The notes: generated by a model from the letters alone, not told the origin. A stretch of 64,000 bases of DNA from Varunaivibrio sulfuroxidans (GCF_029318635.1 NZ_CP119676.1:2431001-2495000), one strand, 5' to 3'. Positions 44,174 to 52,623 are shown, counted from the stretch's first letter. Made by a program: numbers and translations.

Positions 44174-44190
44174 TATGCAAATTTTGCATA
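44174..44190. promoter_or_regulatory. Palindrome TATGCAAA-T-TTTGCATA, candidate Fur/Mur-type box
   Basis: The palindrome has perfect 8-bp arms around a single base. TGCAA/TTGCA dyads are bound by Fur-family regulators (Fur/Mur) in alphaproteobacteria, but the arm spacing here is short and no target gene begins close by. Confidence 0.35.
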
Positions 44191-44333
44191 ATTAAACACA
44201 TTGCACATAATAAAAACGTATAAAATGCCCCTTATTTTTTTGCTGCATTGCAATAAATTATTTTTTTAAGGAACCGTTCTTGGACGCCCCTTATTGGCGC
44301 CCATCATCCCTCTATATACGGTTGGGGACGGAC

Positions 44334-44371
44334 ACTCACAAGCCGCCCGCAAAGGCGGGCGGCTTGTGAGT
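44334..44371. other. 17-bp perfect stem hairpin
   Basis: The arms 44334-44350 and 44355-44371 are perfectly complementary (ACTCACAAGCCGCCCGC and its complement) around AAAG. No T-run follows on either strand. It lies about 100 nt beyond the stop of the minus-strand gene at 44474. Confidence 0.7.
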
Positions 44372-44473
44372 CGGGGGGTAAACGAGGCTGGACACAAAGG
44401 GGAACTTTCCACGGTCGGGGCGCGTCCCCATTCTGATCCGCCCCACCCCTCGCCAATCACGGAGAGGCGAGAC

Positions 44474-44812
44474 CTAGCCGCGCTGAGGTCTGCTGATTTT
44501 CAGGCCGATTTCGGAGAAATAGTGCGCGTGTCCTTTGTGTTCGCTAGAGGTCATTAAGGAGGGGTACGTGCTGGTGCTCGCCACCATGGCGCTTAAGGAC
44601 TTAGCGTTCGGGTGGATGGCTCCCTGCCTGATTCGCGCAAAATATTGCGCGTGAGTCACGTGCTCGGAAGAGGGCATCAGGGTGCTCTGCCCAGACAAGG
44701 CGGCGCCGACGAGGGTGGTATTGTCGCTGGCCAACGCCGGAACGGCGGCAAGAGGCGCGGCGCCGGCGAGGATGGCGATGGTGACAAGGGCGTTTTTTGG
44801 GGAGGTTTTCAT
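44474..44812 (-). CDS. Small secreted protein with a duplicated SSEH..HA.YF motif
   Basis: I do not recognise this 112-residue protein. Residues 1-29 form a clear signal peptide (hydrophobic core LVTIAILAGAAPLAAV, cleavage after ALA). The mature part holds two copies of LM-x-SSEH-x-x-HA-x-YF-x-x-I at residues 45-61 and 86-102, 41 residues apart. The regularly spaced histidines and glutamate could bind a metal or heme, but no classical motif is present. AAGGAAA precedes the ATG, which supports real translation. It stands alone in AT-rich surroundings within a region of small unusual genes. Confidence 0.7.
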   Translation of the reverse strand: MKTSPKNALVTIAILAGAAPLAAVPALASDNTTLVGAALSGQSTLMPSSEHVTHAQYFARIRQGAIHPNAKSLSAMVASTSTYPSLMTSSEHKGHAHYFSEIGLKISRPQRG

Positions 44813-45177
44813 GATCTCGGTTTCCTTGGGTTGGAGTGAAGGGAAAGCGTCGGAAGGCGCTATAAATTAGATATACATAATATACATGTTAAATATGAAT
44901 ACAGCCTGAACCGAACATAAATCTATTCTGAATATGCCGATCTTATATAAAATTCTTTATTATCAATGAGTTAAATTGTTTTTAGCGGGTGTTTATATTG
45001 CATGTGTCCGGGTTGGTGTATAATCGCAAAAAGTGCAAAAATTGAATTTTGCGCCGTACCGGTGGACGCCAATGGAAGCGGGCGCGAGTCGGCATCTGAG
45101 GAACGCTATTTGGGAAGTGGAAGGTCTTGTCGGGGCCTTGGGGGTGCGATCCCGACAGTGAAACGGGAGTCACAATC
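44813..45177. other. AT-rich intergenic stretch
   Basis: Between the divergent starts at 44812 and 45178 there is an AT-rich core (44870-45010) likely to hold the promoters for both. I could not single out a convincing -35/-10 pair. Confidence 0.45.
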
Positions 45178-45522
45178 ATGACAACAACCGAGATCTATAT
45201 ATGTCGCGAAGGGCAAGCCCTGGAAGATGGTCAAGTGGAGTACAGCGATAGGATCATTTCCCGCGAAGATGCTGAATCGGACGCCTTCATTCGCTGTTCG
45301 GCGCACGGTTGGATCAAAAAGATAGCTTACTATAAGGTCAACGATGCGGGCGATTTTCGAATTTTTTACGCTTACACCAACCCCAACGTTCTCCCCGAGG
45401 GAAGGCCACAGGCCTCGAAAAACGCCGTGGGTAAGTCGGCACGGGTAAATAAGAAAAAGATCAAGCAAAAGAATACGCTATGGCGGAAGTTGGCCTTTTG
45501 GAGCAGGGCGCGGCGGCGCTAA
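45178..45522 (+). CDS. Hypothetical basic-tailed protein
   Basis: From the ATG at 45178, with CGGGAG 8 bp upstream, the frame gives 114 residues. The first part is acidic and compact (EIYICREGQALEDGQVEYSDRIISREDAESDAFIRC). A strand-rich middle (AYYKVNDAGDFRIFYAYTNPN) and a strongly basic C-terminus (ARVNKKKIKQKNTLWRKLAFWSRARRR) follow. No known domain is recognised. The basic, Trp-containing tail might contact nucleic acid or membrane. It is not in an operon with its neighbours. Confidence 0.6.
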   Translation: MTTTEIYICREGQALEDGQVEYSDRIISREDAESDAFIRCSAHGWIKKIAYYKVNDAGDFRIFYAYTNPNVLPEGRPQASKNAVGKSARVNKKKIKQKNTLWRKLAFWSRARRR

Positions 45523-45943
45523 GTTTTTCGTCCGCCCCACGCTCGTGGTTTGCATCTCCTCGATGGGGCCGGCGGCGCGCGTCGTTATAGGGCTAAGGGC
45601 GCGCTCTCGCGAGAGAGTGTGTGGGAGGGACGTTTTTCCCAAATGAGATCCGTTTGGATGGGAGCAAAAAAACCATAAAAAATAATAAGATGAAATTGTA
45701 TATTAGATTTATTTAATTTTAAGTTGCAAATGTGCTGTTAAATCGCCACCTTAGTGATGAAGCTTGCCCTCGCCGTTGGGATGATGGTGTTCGCTCCGCG
45801 ACGCAGCGAGGGATTTTTGCTTGTGTGAGCCGGCTAATTGAACGGCCGTTGGGTGATGACGTGGATGTTTGTCCCTGGGGGCAAGCATTTTGGACACCCC
45901 GGACAATAACGCCAGGGATAAAGAATCCCTGAAGATGGAGGCG
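45523..45943. other. Intergenic stretch before dsrC
   Basis: The stretch contains the 12-bp palindrome CTCTCGCGAGAG (45604-45615) and an AT-rich segment (45660-45735). A minus-strand His-rich frame (about 45 codons ending near 45751) lacks a clear ribosome-binding site and is not called. Confidence 0.45.
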
Positions 45944-46237
45944 ATGATGGAATTAAACGTTGATGGTGAAGGATTTCTTGTCAACCGTGATGACTGGTCA
46001 CCGGAAGTGGCGAAGCAAATCGCCGCGAACGATGGCCGTGAGCTGACGCAAGAGCACATGAATTATATCTTGGAGGCGCGCCGCATATTCGAGGAAAACG
46101 CGACGGTGCCGCCGATTCGGAAATTCACCAAAGTCATGGGCGTGGACAAGAAACAGCTGTTCGATACCTTTGAAACGGGCCCTATGAAGTTGATCTGCAA
46201 GTGGGGCGGGTTGCCCAAGCCGACGGGGTGTGTGTAA
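45944..46237 (+). CDS. dsrC: DsrC/TusE family sulfur-carrier protein, CX10C type
   Basis: The 97-residue protein has the family sequence LNVDGEGFLVNRDDWSPEVAKQIA near the start and ends CKWGGLPKPTGCV. Both conserved cysteines are present: the penultimate C96 and C85, separated by ten residues. This distinguishes DsrC, which cycles persulfides or a trisulfide for dissimilatory sulfur enzymes, from TusE, which keeps only the last one. I chose the ATG at 45944 behind GGAGG; the next codon is also ATG. No dsrAB, tus or heterodisulfide-reductase-like genes are adjacent, so partners must be elsewhere. Confidence 0.85.
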   Translation: MMELNVDGEGFLVNRDDWSPEVAKQIAANDGRELTQEHMNYILEARRIFEENATVPPIRKFTKVMGVDKKQLFDTFETGPMKLICKWGGLPKPTGCV

Positions 46238-46332
46238 GGCCTTATTTTTCGAGGCGCTGGGATGCAACCCATCCCCCGCCATTGCGCCGCCGCGTTATAA
46301 GATCAAAAAGGCGCGCGACCTTCGAGAAAAAA

Positions 46333-46365
46333 ACAACGCCGCCTTTATCACGAAGGCGGCGTTGT
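46333..46365 (-). terminator. Hairpin downstream of dsrC
   Basis: A 13-bp perfect stem (46333-46345 with 46353-46365, ACAACGCCGCCTT) is preceded by an A-run, making a good terminator for minus-strand transcription. It could also end dsrC mRNA. Confidence 0.7.
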
Positions 46366-46417
46366 GCCGACTTTGGTTTCGCCGTGGGGTATTTCGGGGC
46401 CGATTCATTGTCGGCGA

Positions 46418-46554
46418 CCTAGTGGATCGACTCCGACGTTTCGCTCCCGCGAACCATCGGGCCGACCACTATCTATCTTTTTGTTGCAGGTTGATTTCTT
46501 CACACATTTGTGTCCAATTGCATCGGACTCAAATGTTAAACTCAAACCACTAGG
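46418..46554. mobile_element. 137-bp MITE-like element, copy 2 (inverted relative to copy 1)
   Basis: The reverse complement matches 35282-35418 with one difference (G for T at the GCAGGTTGATT position). CCTAGTGG and CCACTAGG bound the element, and CGA flanks both sides. It is non-coding. Confidence 0.85.
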
Positions 46555-46686
46555 CGATTTTCACGGAAATTTCATTCTAAAAGCATGAAAATTTTCTGAA
46601 AACACCTTGTGTTCCTGTGCGGCAACGCCCCGCCCCGGCGTGAAAACGATGGAACCAGGTAGGGCGAAAGGCCGTTTCCCGGGCGG

Positions 46687-47034
46687 TTAGTCCTCGGGGG
46701 TTCCCCCGTCGCCATTCATGCCGCCGTTTTTGTGCTCCATCTCATTGTCTTGTTCCATGTCCTGTCCCATGCCTTGATCCATCTTAGGCATGTCCGTTTC
46801 CTTGGCGTCGCCGTTTGAATCGGAACAGGGTTGGCCTTGCACGCAATCGGACTGTGAATCCATCATGCCATTTTGACCGTCTTCCGTTTTGTTTCCATTT
46901 CCCTGATCTTCAGCCATGGCGATGTTGGAGGAGAAAAGAGACGCCCCTCCCGCGTTCATTTTGAGAGGAATTACGCCAAGCAGGGGTACGAGAAAAGCGA
47001 TCTTAAGAAGGTTGGCCGTATATGTCCGCGCCAT
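46687..47034 (-). CDS. Secreted Met/Asp-rich acidic protein
   Basis: The ATG at 47034 gives 115 residues: an N-terminal signal segment (ANLLKIAFLVPLLGVIPL) with probable cleavage near NIAMAED. The remainder is low-complexity and acidic, rich in Met, Asp, Asn, Gly and Gln (MPKMDQGMGQDMEQDNEMEH), with two cysteines in DCVQGQPCSD. Met-rich periplasmic proteins of this type can bind copper, and the acidic residues could bind other cations; this is inference. CGGGAG lies 10 bp upstream. An earlier start would overlap trxC. Confidence 0.6.
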   Translation of the reverse strand: MARTYTANLLKIAFLVPLLGVIPLKMNAGGASLFSSNIAMAEDQGNGNKTEDGQNGMMDSQSDCVQGQPCSDSNGDAKETDMPKMDQGMGQDMEQDNEMEHKNGGMNGDGGTPED

Positions 47035-47099
47035 GATGAGCATACTCCCGTAATACTCGAGTTTTAGATTCGCAATCCTCATCCCAAATCGAGGGAATA

Positions 47100-47537
47100 T
47101 CAAGTGGATTTCGCGATCCACGCCTTCAGGGGGCCGGCGGCCATCGCCCCCGATACACGGGCGTTTTCCCGTCCGTTTTTAAACAGAATCAGGGTTGGAA
47201 TGCCGCGAATGGCGTAATCACCGGCAAGCTTTTGTTCCTCGTCGGTGTTGACCTTGAGGAAGCGCACGGCGGGCTCCAATTCGGCGGCGACTTGCTTGAA
47301 TACCGGATCCATGGCTTTGCAGGGGCCGCACCACGCCGCCCAAAAATCGACGACGACGGGAATTTTTGTCTTGGCGATGTGAACTTTGAAGTCTGCCCCG
47401 GAAACCATGATCGGCTTGGCGCGATAGAGTTTCGCGCCGCAAACGCCGCACTTGGCCATCGCGGCGGGCTTATCCGCCGGAACGCGGTTCGCCTGCGTGC
47501 ACTCGGGGCATACGATTTGATAAAGGGGCGCGGACAT
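47100..47537 (-). CDS. trxC: Thioredoxin 2 with N-terminal zinc finger
   Basis: The 145-residue cytoplasmic thioredoxin has an N-terminal zinc module (C10, C13, C30, C33 in CPEC...CGVC) and a thioredoxin fold. Its redox site is WCGPC (C70, C73), and the cis-Pro loop is in RGIPTLILF. TrxC reduces protein disulfides and is usually linked to oxidative stress. The gene lies between fetAB and the Met-rich secreted protein on the same strand. Length and motifs are normal. Confidence 0.95.
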   Translation of the reverse strand: MSAPLYQIVCPECTQANRVPADKPAAMAKCGVCGAKLYRAKPIMVSGADFKVHIAKTKIPVVVDFWAAWCGPCKAMDPVFKQVAAELEPAVRFLKVNTDEEQKLAGDYAIRGIPTLILFKNGRENARVSGAMAAGPLKAWIAKST

Positions 47538-47613
47538 GGATGGGCCTTTTCGTCGGGGTGTCAGAGGATCGTTCGAAAAAAATATAGCCTACGCAAGGCG
47601 CATGGCAAGGGGG

Positions 47614-48423
47614 CTACCGGGACGAACGCATCCGGTCCAGGCGTAGACGGTGGCGGCCGTCGCTTAGTCGGCGCACCGCCAGGGCGACGGCGCCCAAGAC
47701 TCCAAGGCTGGTCGATCCGGCGAGCAGGAACATGATTAAAATCTGATACTTGACCGCCTCGCCTGGATCGACGCCGGCTAGAATTTGACCGGTCATCATG
47801 CCGGGCAGTGAAATAATTCCCGCCGCCGACATGGCGTTGACGATCGGCATCATGCCTGCGCGCGCCGCGTCGCGGACCAGGGCCGACAAGGCGAGATAAC
47901 GGCTGTGGCCCAGCGTGAGGCGGGCCTCGATGGCGTCTTTTTCGCGCAGGGCGGTGCTAAGCAAGCGTTCCAGGGCGATCGAGATGGCGTTCAGGGTGTT
48001 GCCCAAGATCATGCCCAGCAGCGGCAGGGCGAAGCGGGGGTCGAACCAGGGGTCGGGGCGGATGGCGCTGAGCAGGGCGACGGTCGTGACGATGGTCGCT
48101 GCGGTCATCATCGACGAGGTCCCGATGACGTAGGCCCACGGTCCGGTAAATCTATGGTGCTGACGCGCGACGATTTCCCGCCCGGCAAGCAAGATCATCA
48201 CCAATGCCGCCGCCGTCGTCCACAACGGCGACACCAGGGAGAAGAGGATTTTCAGAACCATCCCGATCAGCGTCAGTTGCACTGCGGCGCGTATGGCGGC
48301 GATCGCCAGATTGCGCGCGATGTTCAGCCTTAAGATAACCGACAATCCGCCGGCTAAAACCAACAGCCCCGAGGCTATCGCCAGATCGACGTAACTCAAT
48401 GCGATATAGGGGGCGGAGGTCAT
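47614..48423 (-). CDS. fetB: ABC transporter permease, FetB family (UPF0014)
   Basis: The 269-residue membrane protein has six to seven hydrophobic helices and the UPF0014/FetB signature: IRAAVQLTLIG near residue 45, and later GMILGNTLNAIS, EARLTLGHSR and LPGMMTGQILAGVDPGEAVKYQI. FetAB was described in E. coli as an iron exporter that protects against oxidative stress. The ATG at 48423 lies 8 bp after GGAGG and overlaps the fetA stop as ATGA, so the two are translated together. The upstream extension of the frame is inside fetA. Confidence 0.9.
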   Translation of the reverse strand: MTSAPYIALSYVDLAIASGLLVLAGGLSVILRLNIARNLAIAAIRAAVQLTLIGMVLKILFSLVSPLWTTAAALVMILLAGREIVARQHHRFTGPWAYVIGTSSMMTAATIVTTVALLSAIRPDPWFDPRFALPLLGMILGNTLNAISIALERLLSTALREKDAIEARLTLGHSRYLALSALVRDAARAGMMPIVNAMSAAGIISLPGMMTGQILAGVDPGEAVKYQILIMFLLAGSTSLGVLGAVALAVRRLSDGRHRLRLDRMRSSR

Positions 48424-49049
48424 TGCGGGGCCTCCGAAGGCGGATGTTGCTTCGTTCCGCCGCGCAGGCCGCGATGATCGACGGTCAATGTTCGGGTGGC
48501 GAAGCGCCGGGCCTGCGCTTTGTCGTGGGTGACGCAAACGATGGCGTTTCCAGCGGCGGCGTACGCCTTCAAAACCGCCTCCACCCTTAACGTCGCGCCA
48601 TGGTCAAGCCCGGAGGTCGGCTCGTCGAGCAGGAGGACGTCGGGGGTGTTCACCAACAGGCGCGCGAGGGCAAGGCGTTGACGTTCGCCGCTTGACAATC
48701 GCCCGACATCCCAATTGAGGGCGGATGTTTCAAGGCCGAGCTGTTCGAACAAGATTTTCGCCGCGCTCCGGGTGTCGGTGGGGAAATGCGCGCCCACGGT
48801 CGGCTCCCACCAGCCGGATTGGGCGGCCAGATAGCCTACCCGTCGCCGCCAAATGGGGGCGTCGAGGGTCTCCCTGGAAACATTGTCGAGGTGGACCTCG
48901 CCGCTGTTGGGATCGAGATCGGCGATGGCGCGCAGCAAAAGAGACTTGCCGATACCGGAAGGCCCCATCAGAACCACGCGTTCCCCCGGGGAAACGTCGA
49001 GATCGAAGGGGCCATAGCCCAGGTGGGTGATGAGGTGCGCGCGTAACAT
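48420..49049 (-). CDS. fetA: ABC transporter ATP-binding protein, FetA type
   Basis: The 209-residue ATPase has Walker A GPSGIGKS, signature LSSGERQRLALARLL, Walker B VLLLDEPTSGLD and the H-loop VCVTHD. It pairs with the overlapping FetB permease as a metal (probably iron) exporter. The N-terminus is short and lacks a clear ribosome-binding site; ATG at 49049 and GTG at 49052 are both possible. A helicase gene starts divergently 123 bp away. Confidence 0.88.
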   Translation of the reverse strand: MLRAHLITHLGYGPFDLDVSPGERVVLMGPSGIGKSLLLRAIADLDPNSGEVHLDNVSRETLDAPIWRRRVGYLAAQSGWWEPTVGAHFPTDTRSAAKILFEQLGLETSALNWDVGRLSSGERQRLALARLLVNTPDVLLLDEPTSGLDHGATLRVEAVLKAYAAAGNAIVCVTHDKAQARRFATRTLTVDHRGLRGGTKQHPPSEAPQ

Positions 49050-49172
49050 CACTTTGCATTAGCACTGCTTTTCGGGGCGGCAAAGCAAAACCGCGTGCAA
49101 GAGGCGAACATATTTGCGCCGCGGGCGTATCGTGAGCATGGCGCGCGGCGGCGGGCGCGTTATACTCGGCCC

Positions 49173-52046
49173 ATGAATTCGCCCGTGCCGCCATCCGCAA
49201 CGCCGCCCGAAAGTTCGTCCGCGAGACGATCGCAAGGCGACTCCGACCCACGTCGGTTCGCCGATGTTTTTCCCGCGGGGATGCGCGCTCTTGTCGTCGG
49301 TGTGCGTGGCGCGGTCATGGTGGATGTTCATGGCGAGGTGCGTAGCCTTTCCTCGGCCCAAGCGCGCCGGACGCTGTCCTCCGGCATAGGGGGGAAACGA
49401 CCCCATGGGCCGGTTCTTGTTTGCCATGGCCGGGCGACGGCGAAACGGCTCGATCTCGAGACGATCCATGTGTTGGATGTTTTGGAGCTGTTCGCCTTCG
49501 TGCGGCCCGCTCGCTTTTGCCTGCCTACCGCGCGGGGTGTCGCTCAGGAACTGGACCTGCCGATCCCCGCGACGATGGCGCGCGAGGCCGAAAGTCTTCT
49601 CGGGTCGGCGGCGGCGCTGCTGGGGCAATTGGCCGAAGACGCCCCGCTGCTGGGCCGCGATCTCGCCCCGACGGCGTGGGCGATGAAGCAGGGCGGTTGG
49701 CCGTGGGCCGATTATGTCCTGGCGGCGTTGGGCGTGGATCCCGGTCGGGATACCCCGCACACGCGCAATCTTCTCGAAGGGTTCAGGGTCTGGAACAAGC
49801 TGAAGGAGTGGGAGGAACGCCCCCCCGAGGGTCCCCCCGGTCATGACGGCGTCGCGCCGGACGAGGCGCGGGCGCGGCTGGATTTTCTTCTGGGGGCGGG
49901 CGGTAAGGCGGAGCGCCGCCGGCAGCAATCCGATTACAGCGCCGGGGCCGCCGAAGCCTTCACCCCGATGGCGGCGGAGGGGCGTCCCCACTTTATCCTC
50001 GCCGAGGCGGGCACAGGCATCGGCAAGACCCTGGGCTATATCGCCCCGGCCAGCGTGTGGGCGGAAAAAAACGCCGCCCCGGTATGGATCAGCACCTTCA
50101 CTCGCAATTTGCAACGCCAGCTCGACGGCGAACTGGATCGTCTTTACCCCGATCCCGACGAAAAAAACCGCCACGTCGTGGTGCGCAAGGGCCGCGAAAA
50201 CTATTTCTGCCTGCTCAATTTCGAAGAGGCGCTCGCCCGCCTGCCCGCCCGTCCACAGGACGCGGTGGCGTTGGGTTTGATGGCGCGCTGGGCGCAATTC
50301 ACCCGAGACGGCGACATGATCGGCGGCGATTTCCCCGCTTGGTTGGGCGACCTCCTGGGCCGTGCGATGACCTGGGATATGACCGATACCCGGGGGGAAT
50401 GCGTATATTCGGCGTGCGCGCACTATAAACGCTGCTTTATCGAACATTCCCAACGCCGCGCACGTCAAGCCCGGTTGGTGATCGCCAATCACGCCCTGGT
50501 TCTGGCTCACGCCGCGATGATGGAGGCGACGGGCGGGGCACAGCGTGACCCGTCGGCGCCGACGCGCTATGTGTTCGACGAGGGACATCATCTTTTCTCC
50601 GCCGCCGACAGCGCTTTTTCGGCGCAGCTTTCGGGACGCGAAGGGGGCGACCTGCGGCGCTGGATACTGGGTGCGGAAGAAGGCGCCAGATCGCGCTCGC
50701 GAGGCCTCAAGGCGCGCCTTGAGGACCTCATCGGCGATGACGGCAAGGTTCAGGATTTGATCGTCGATATTCGCAAAGCGGCCCATGCGCTCCCTGGGGT
50801 GGGATGGCTCCAGCGTCTTTCCGGGGGGCAGCCCTACGGTCCCGCGGAAACCTTTTTGCTCTGCGTGCGCGATCAGGTCTATGCCCGCTGCGCGCACAAG
50901 CGCGCCGGCGGCTATTCGCTGGAAACGCCGACACGCCCCCCGGTCGATGGCCTGTTCGAGGCGGCGCGGGATCTGGACGACGCCTTGCGCGCCCTGGCCC
51001 AACCCCTGGGCGCGCTGGCGGCATGTCTGGCGGACAAACTCGACGACGAGGCCGATGAACTCGACAGCGCCCAGCGGGCGCGTATCGAAGGGGTGATCCT
51101 CAGTCTGCAGCGACGCGCCCTGATCCCCGTAAAGGCGTGGCGGGCCATGCTCGACAGTTTACGGCAGGGCGAAACGCCGGCCGAATTCGTCGATTGGCTG
51201 AGTGCGGAGCGCCTTGGCGGACGGGATGTCGATTTTTCCCTGCACCGTCATTGGGTTGATCCGATGGCGCCGTTCGCCGAGGTCATGGAAGCCTCCGCCC
51301 ATGGCGTCCTGGTGACGTCGGCGACGCTGCGCGATGCGCCGGATAGTGAAAACGCGGGCTGGCTCGCGGCGGACCGGCGGACCGGCGCGCGGCATATCCC
51401 CGGTGACGTCGTGCGCTTCGCCCATGCCTCGCCGTTCGATTATGCCCAGGCGAGCCGGGTTGTCGTCGTCACCGACGTCAACAAAAACAGCGCCGATCAA
51501 GTCGCCGCGGCCTATCGGGAACTGCTCCTGGCGGCGGGAGGCGGCGCTTTGGGCCTGTTCACGGCGATCAACCGCTTGCGTACGGTGTACGCGCGCATCG
51601 CCCCGGCGCTGGATGACGCGGGCCTTGCGCTGTACGCCCAACATATCGACCCCCTGGACACCGGGACGCTGATCGACATCTTTCGCGCCGAACCGAATTC
51701 ATGTCTGTTCGGCACCGACGCGGTGCGTGATGGGATCGATGTCCCGGGCAGCTCCTTGCGCCTAATCGTATTCGATCGCGTGCCCTGGCCGCGCCCGGAC
51801 ATTTTACACAAGGCGCGTCGCCAGGCCTTCGGGATGGGGGCTTACGACGACATGCTGACACGCTTGAAATTGAAGCAGGCTTTCGGACGATTGGTGCGTC
51901 AACAAGGCGACCGGGGCGTTTTCATCATGCTCGACGGGGCCTTGCCCACGCGCCTGACGACGGCCTTTCCCGAAGGGGTCGAGGTGTTGCGATGCGGCTT
52001 GAAAGACGCCATCGCCGAGGTTCGGGGGTTTCTAAGCGCGCCGTGA
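49173..52046 (+). CDS. DinG-like ATP-dependent DNA helicase (XPD/Rad3 type)
   Basis: This large SF2 helicase of 957 residues has Walker A at LAEAGTGIGKTLGYIAPASVWA and a DEAH-like box FDEGHHLF. Cysteines CVYSACAHYKRC, together with an earlier one in ENYFCLL, are placed to bind a [4Fe-4S] cluster. The C-terminal motifs are FGTDAVRDGIDVPG, VFDRVPWPRPD and KQAFGRLVRQQGDRG. The N-terminal about 230 residues are specific to the long alphaproteobacterial form. TATACT lies 8 bp before the ATG at 49173 and no Shine-Dalgarno is visible, so translation may be leaderless. A role in repair of R-loops or damaged DNA is inferred. Confidence 0.88.
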   Translation: MNSPVPPSATPPESSSARRSQGDSDPRRFADVFPAGMRALVVGVRGAVMVDVHGEVRSLSSAQARRTLSSGIGGKRPHGPVLVCHGRATAKRLDLETIHVLDVLELFAFVRPARFCLPTARGVAQELDLPIPATMAREAESLLGSAAALLGQLAEDAPLLGRDLAPTAWAMKQGGWPWADYVLAALGVDPGRDTPHTRNLLEGFRVWNKLKEWEERPPEGPPGHDGVAPDEARARLDFLLGAGGKAERRRQQSDYSAGAAEAFTPMAAEGRPHFILAEAGTGIGKTLGYIAPASVWAEKNAAPVWISTFTRNLQRQLDGELDRLYPDPDEKNRHVVVRKGRENYFCLLNFEEALARLPARPQDAVALGLMARWAQFTRDGDMIGGDFPAWLGDLLGRAMTWDMTDTRGECVYSACAHYKRCFIEHSQRRARQARLVIANHALVLAHAAMMEATGGAQRDPSAPTRYVFDEGHHLFSAADSAFSAQLSGREGGDLRRWILGAEEGARSRSRGLKARLEDLIGDDGKVQDLIVDIRKAAHALPGVGWLQRLSGGQPYGPAETFLLCVRDQVYARCAHKRAGGYSLETPTRPPVDGLFEAARDLDDALRALAQPLGALAACLADKLDDEADELDSAQRARIEGVILSLQRRALIPVKAWRAMLDSLRQGETPAEFVDWLSAERLGGRDVDFSLHRHWVDPMAPFAEVMEASAHGVLVTSATLRDAPDSENAGWLAADRRTGARHIPGDVVRFAHASPFDYAQASRVVVVTDVNKNSADQVAAAYRELLLAAGGGALGLFTAINRLRTVYARIAPALDDAGLALYAQHIDPLDTGTLIDIFRAEPNSCLFGTDAVRDGIDVPGSSLRLIVFDRVPWPRPDILHKARRQAFGMGAYDDMLTRLKLKQAFGRLVRQQGDRGVFIMLDGALPTRLTTAFPEGVEVLRCGLKDAIAEVRGFLSAP

Positions 52047-52175
52047 TCGCGCGCGGGGACATGCATAACGACATTTCTGGAGTGCCGGGCGCAGAAATGC
52101 TAAGTTCTGGATGTGGGGCGCGACGAGGTTCGCGCCGCCATGCGTTTTTTCCGCAAACGGTAACGAGGAGCCATT

Positions 52176-52586
52176 ATGACAGGTATTTCGCATCACGCGG
52201 CTTTGATCTACGCCATGGTCTTGGCTTCGGCGGCGGATCGGGAGATGACCGACGCCGAGTTGAAGCGTATCGGCTCGATCGTGGAAACGGTGCCGGTCTT
52301 TTATGATTATCCCGCCGAGGCGCTGCCCAGTACGGCGGCGTCGTGCGCCGACCTGCTCGATGATGAAAACGGTCTCGATATGGCGTTGGACCTGATCGAA
52401 GGAGCGTTGCCGCCGAAATTGCGCGATACCGCCTACGCCCTGGCGTGCGATATCGTCGCCGCTGATGGTGAGGCGCATCAGGAAGAATTGCTCTATCTCG
52501 AAATGCTGCGCCATCACCTCAACGTCGATCGTCTATCGGCGGCGGCCATCGAGCGGGGCGCGCGGGCGCGGTTCGCGACCTTGTGA
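52176..52586 (+). CDS. TerB-like protein
   Basis: The 136-residue all-helical protein has the TerB-like pattern: YAMVLASAADREMTDAELKRIGSIV, then repeated acidic helix starts (LACDIVAADGEAHQEELLYLEMLRHHL). TerB domains are linked with tellurite and stress responses and probably bind calcium through acidic residues. No other ter genes are adjacent, so the role is unassigned. GAGGAG precedes the ATG. It is convergent with the HPP membrane-protein gene. Confidence 0.78.
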   Translation: MTGISHHAALIYAMVLASAADREMTDAELKRIGSIVETVPVFYDYPAEALPSTAASCADLLDDENGLDMALDLIEGALPPKLRDTAYALACDIVAADGEAHQEELLYLEMLRHHLNVDRLSAAAIERGARARFATL

Positions 52587-52623
52587 TCGCGCGCCGGCCC
52601 GTTCCCGGTTCCTCGATGGGCTC

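Larger units (their letters stand above)
43862..44473. other. Gene-poor stretch with palindromes
   Basis: No open frame here looks like a protein. Notable are an AT-rich segment (44140-44275), the 17-bp palindrome at 44174-44190 and the 17-bp-stem hairpin at 44334-44371, both listed separately. Confidence 0.5.

Noticed and set aside
45751-45900. Minus-strand His-rich peptide of about 45 codons upstream of dsrC
   Set aside because: Composition is intriguing (about nine His), but there is no Shine-Dalgarno and the frame overlaps the dsrC leader; not enough to call a gene.
49059-51002. 647-codon open frame antisense to the DinG-like helicase
   Set aside because: Same cause: a shadow of a strongly biased gene with clear helicase motifs on the + strand.
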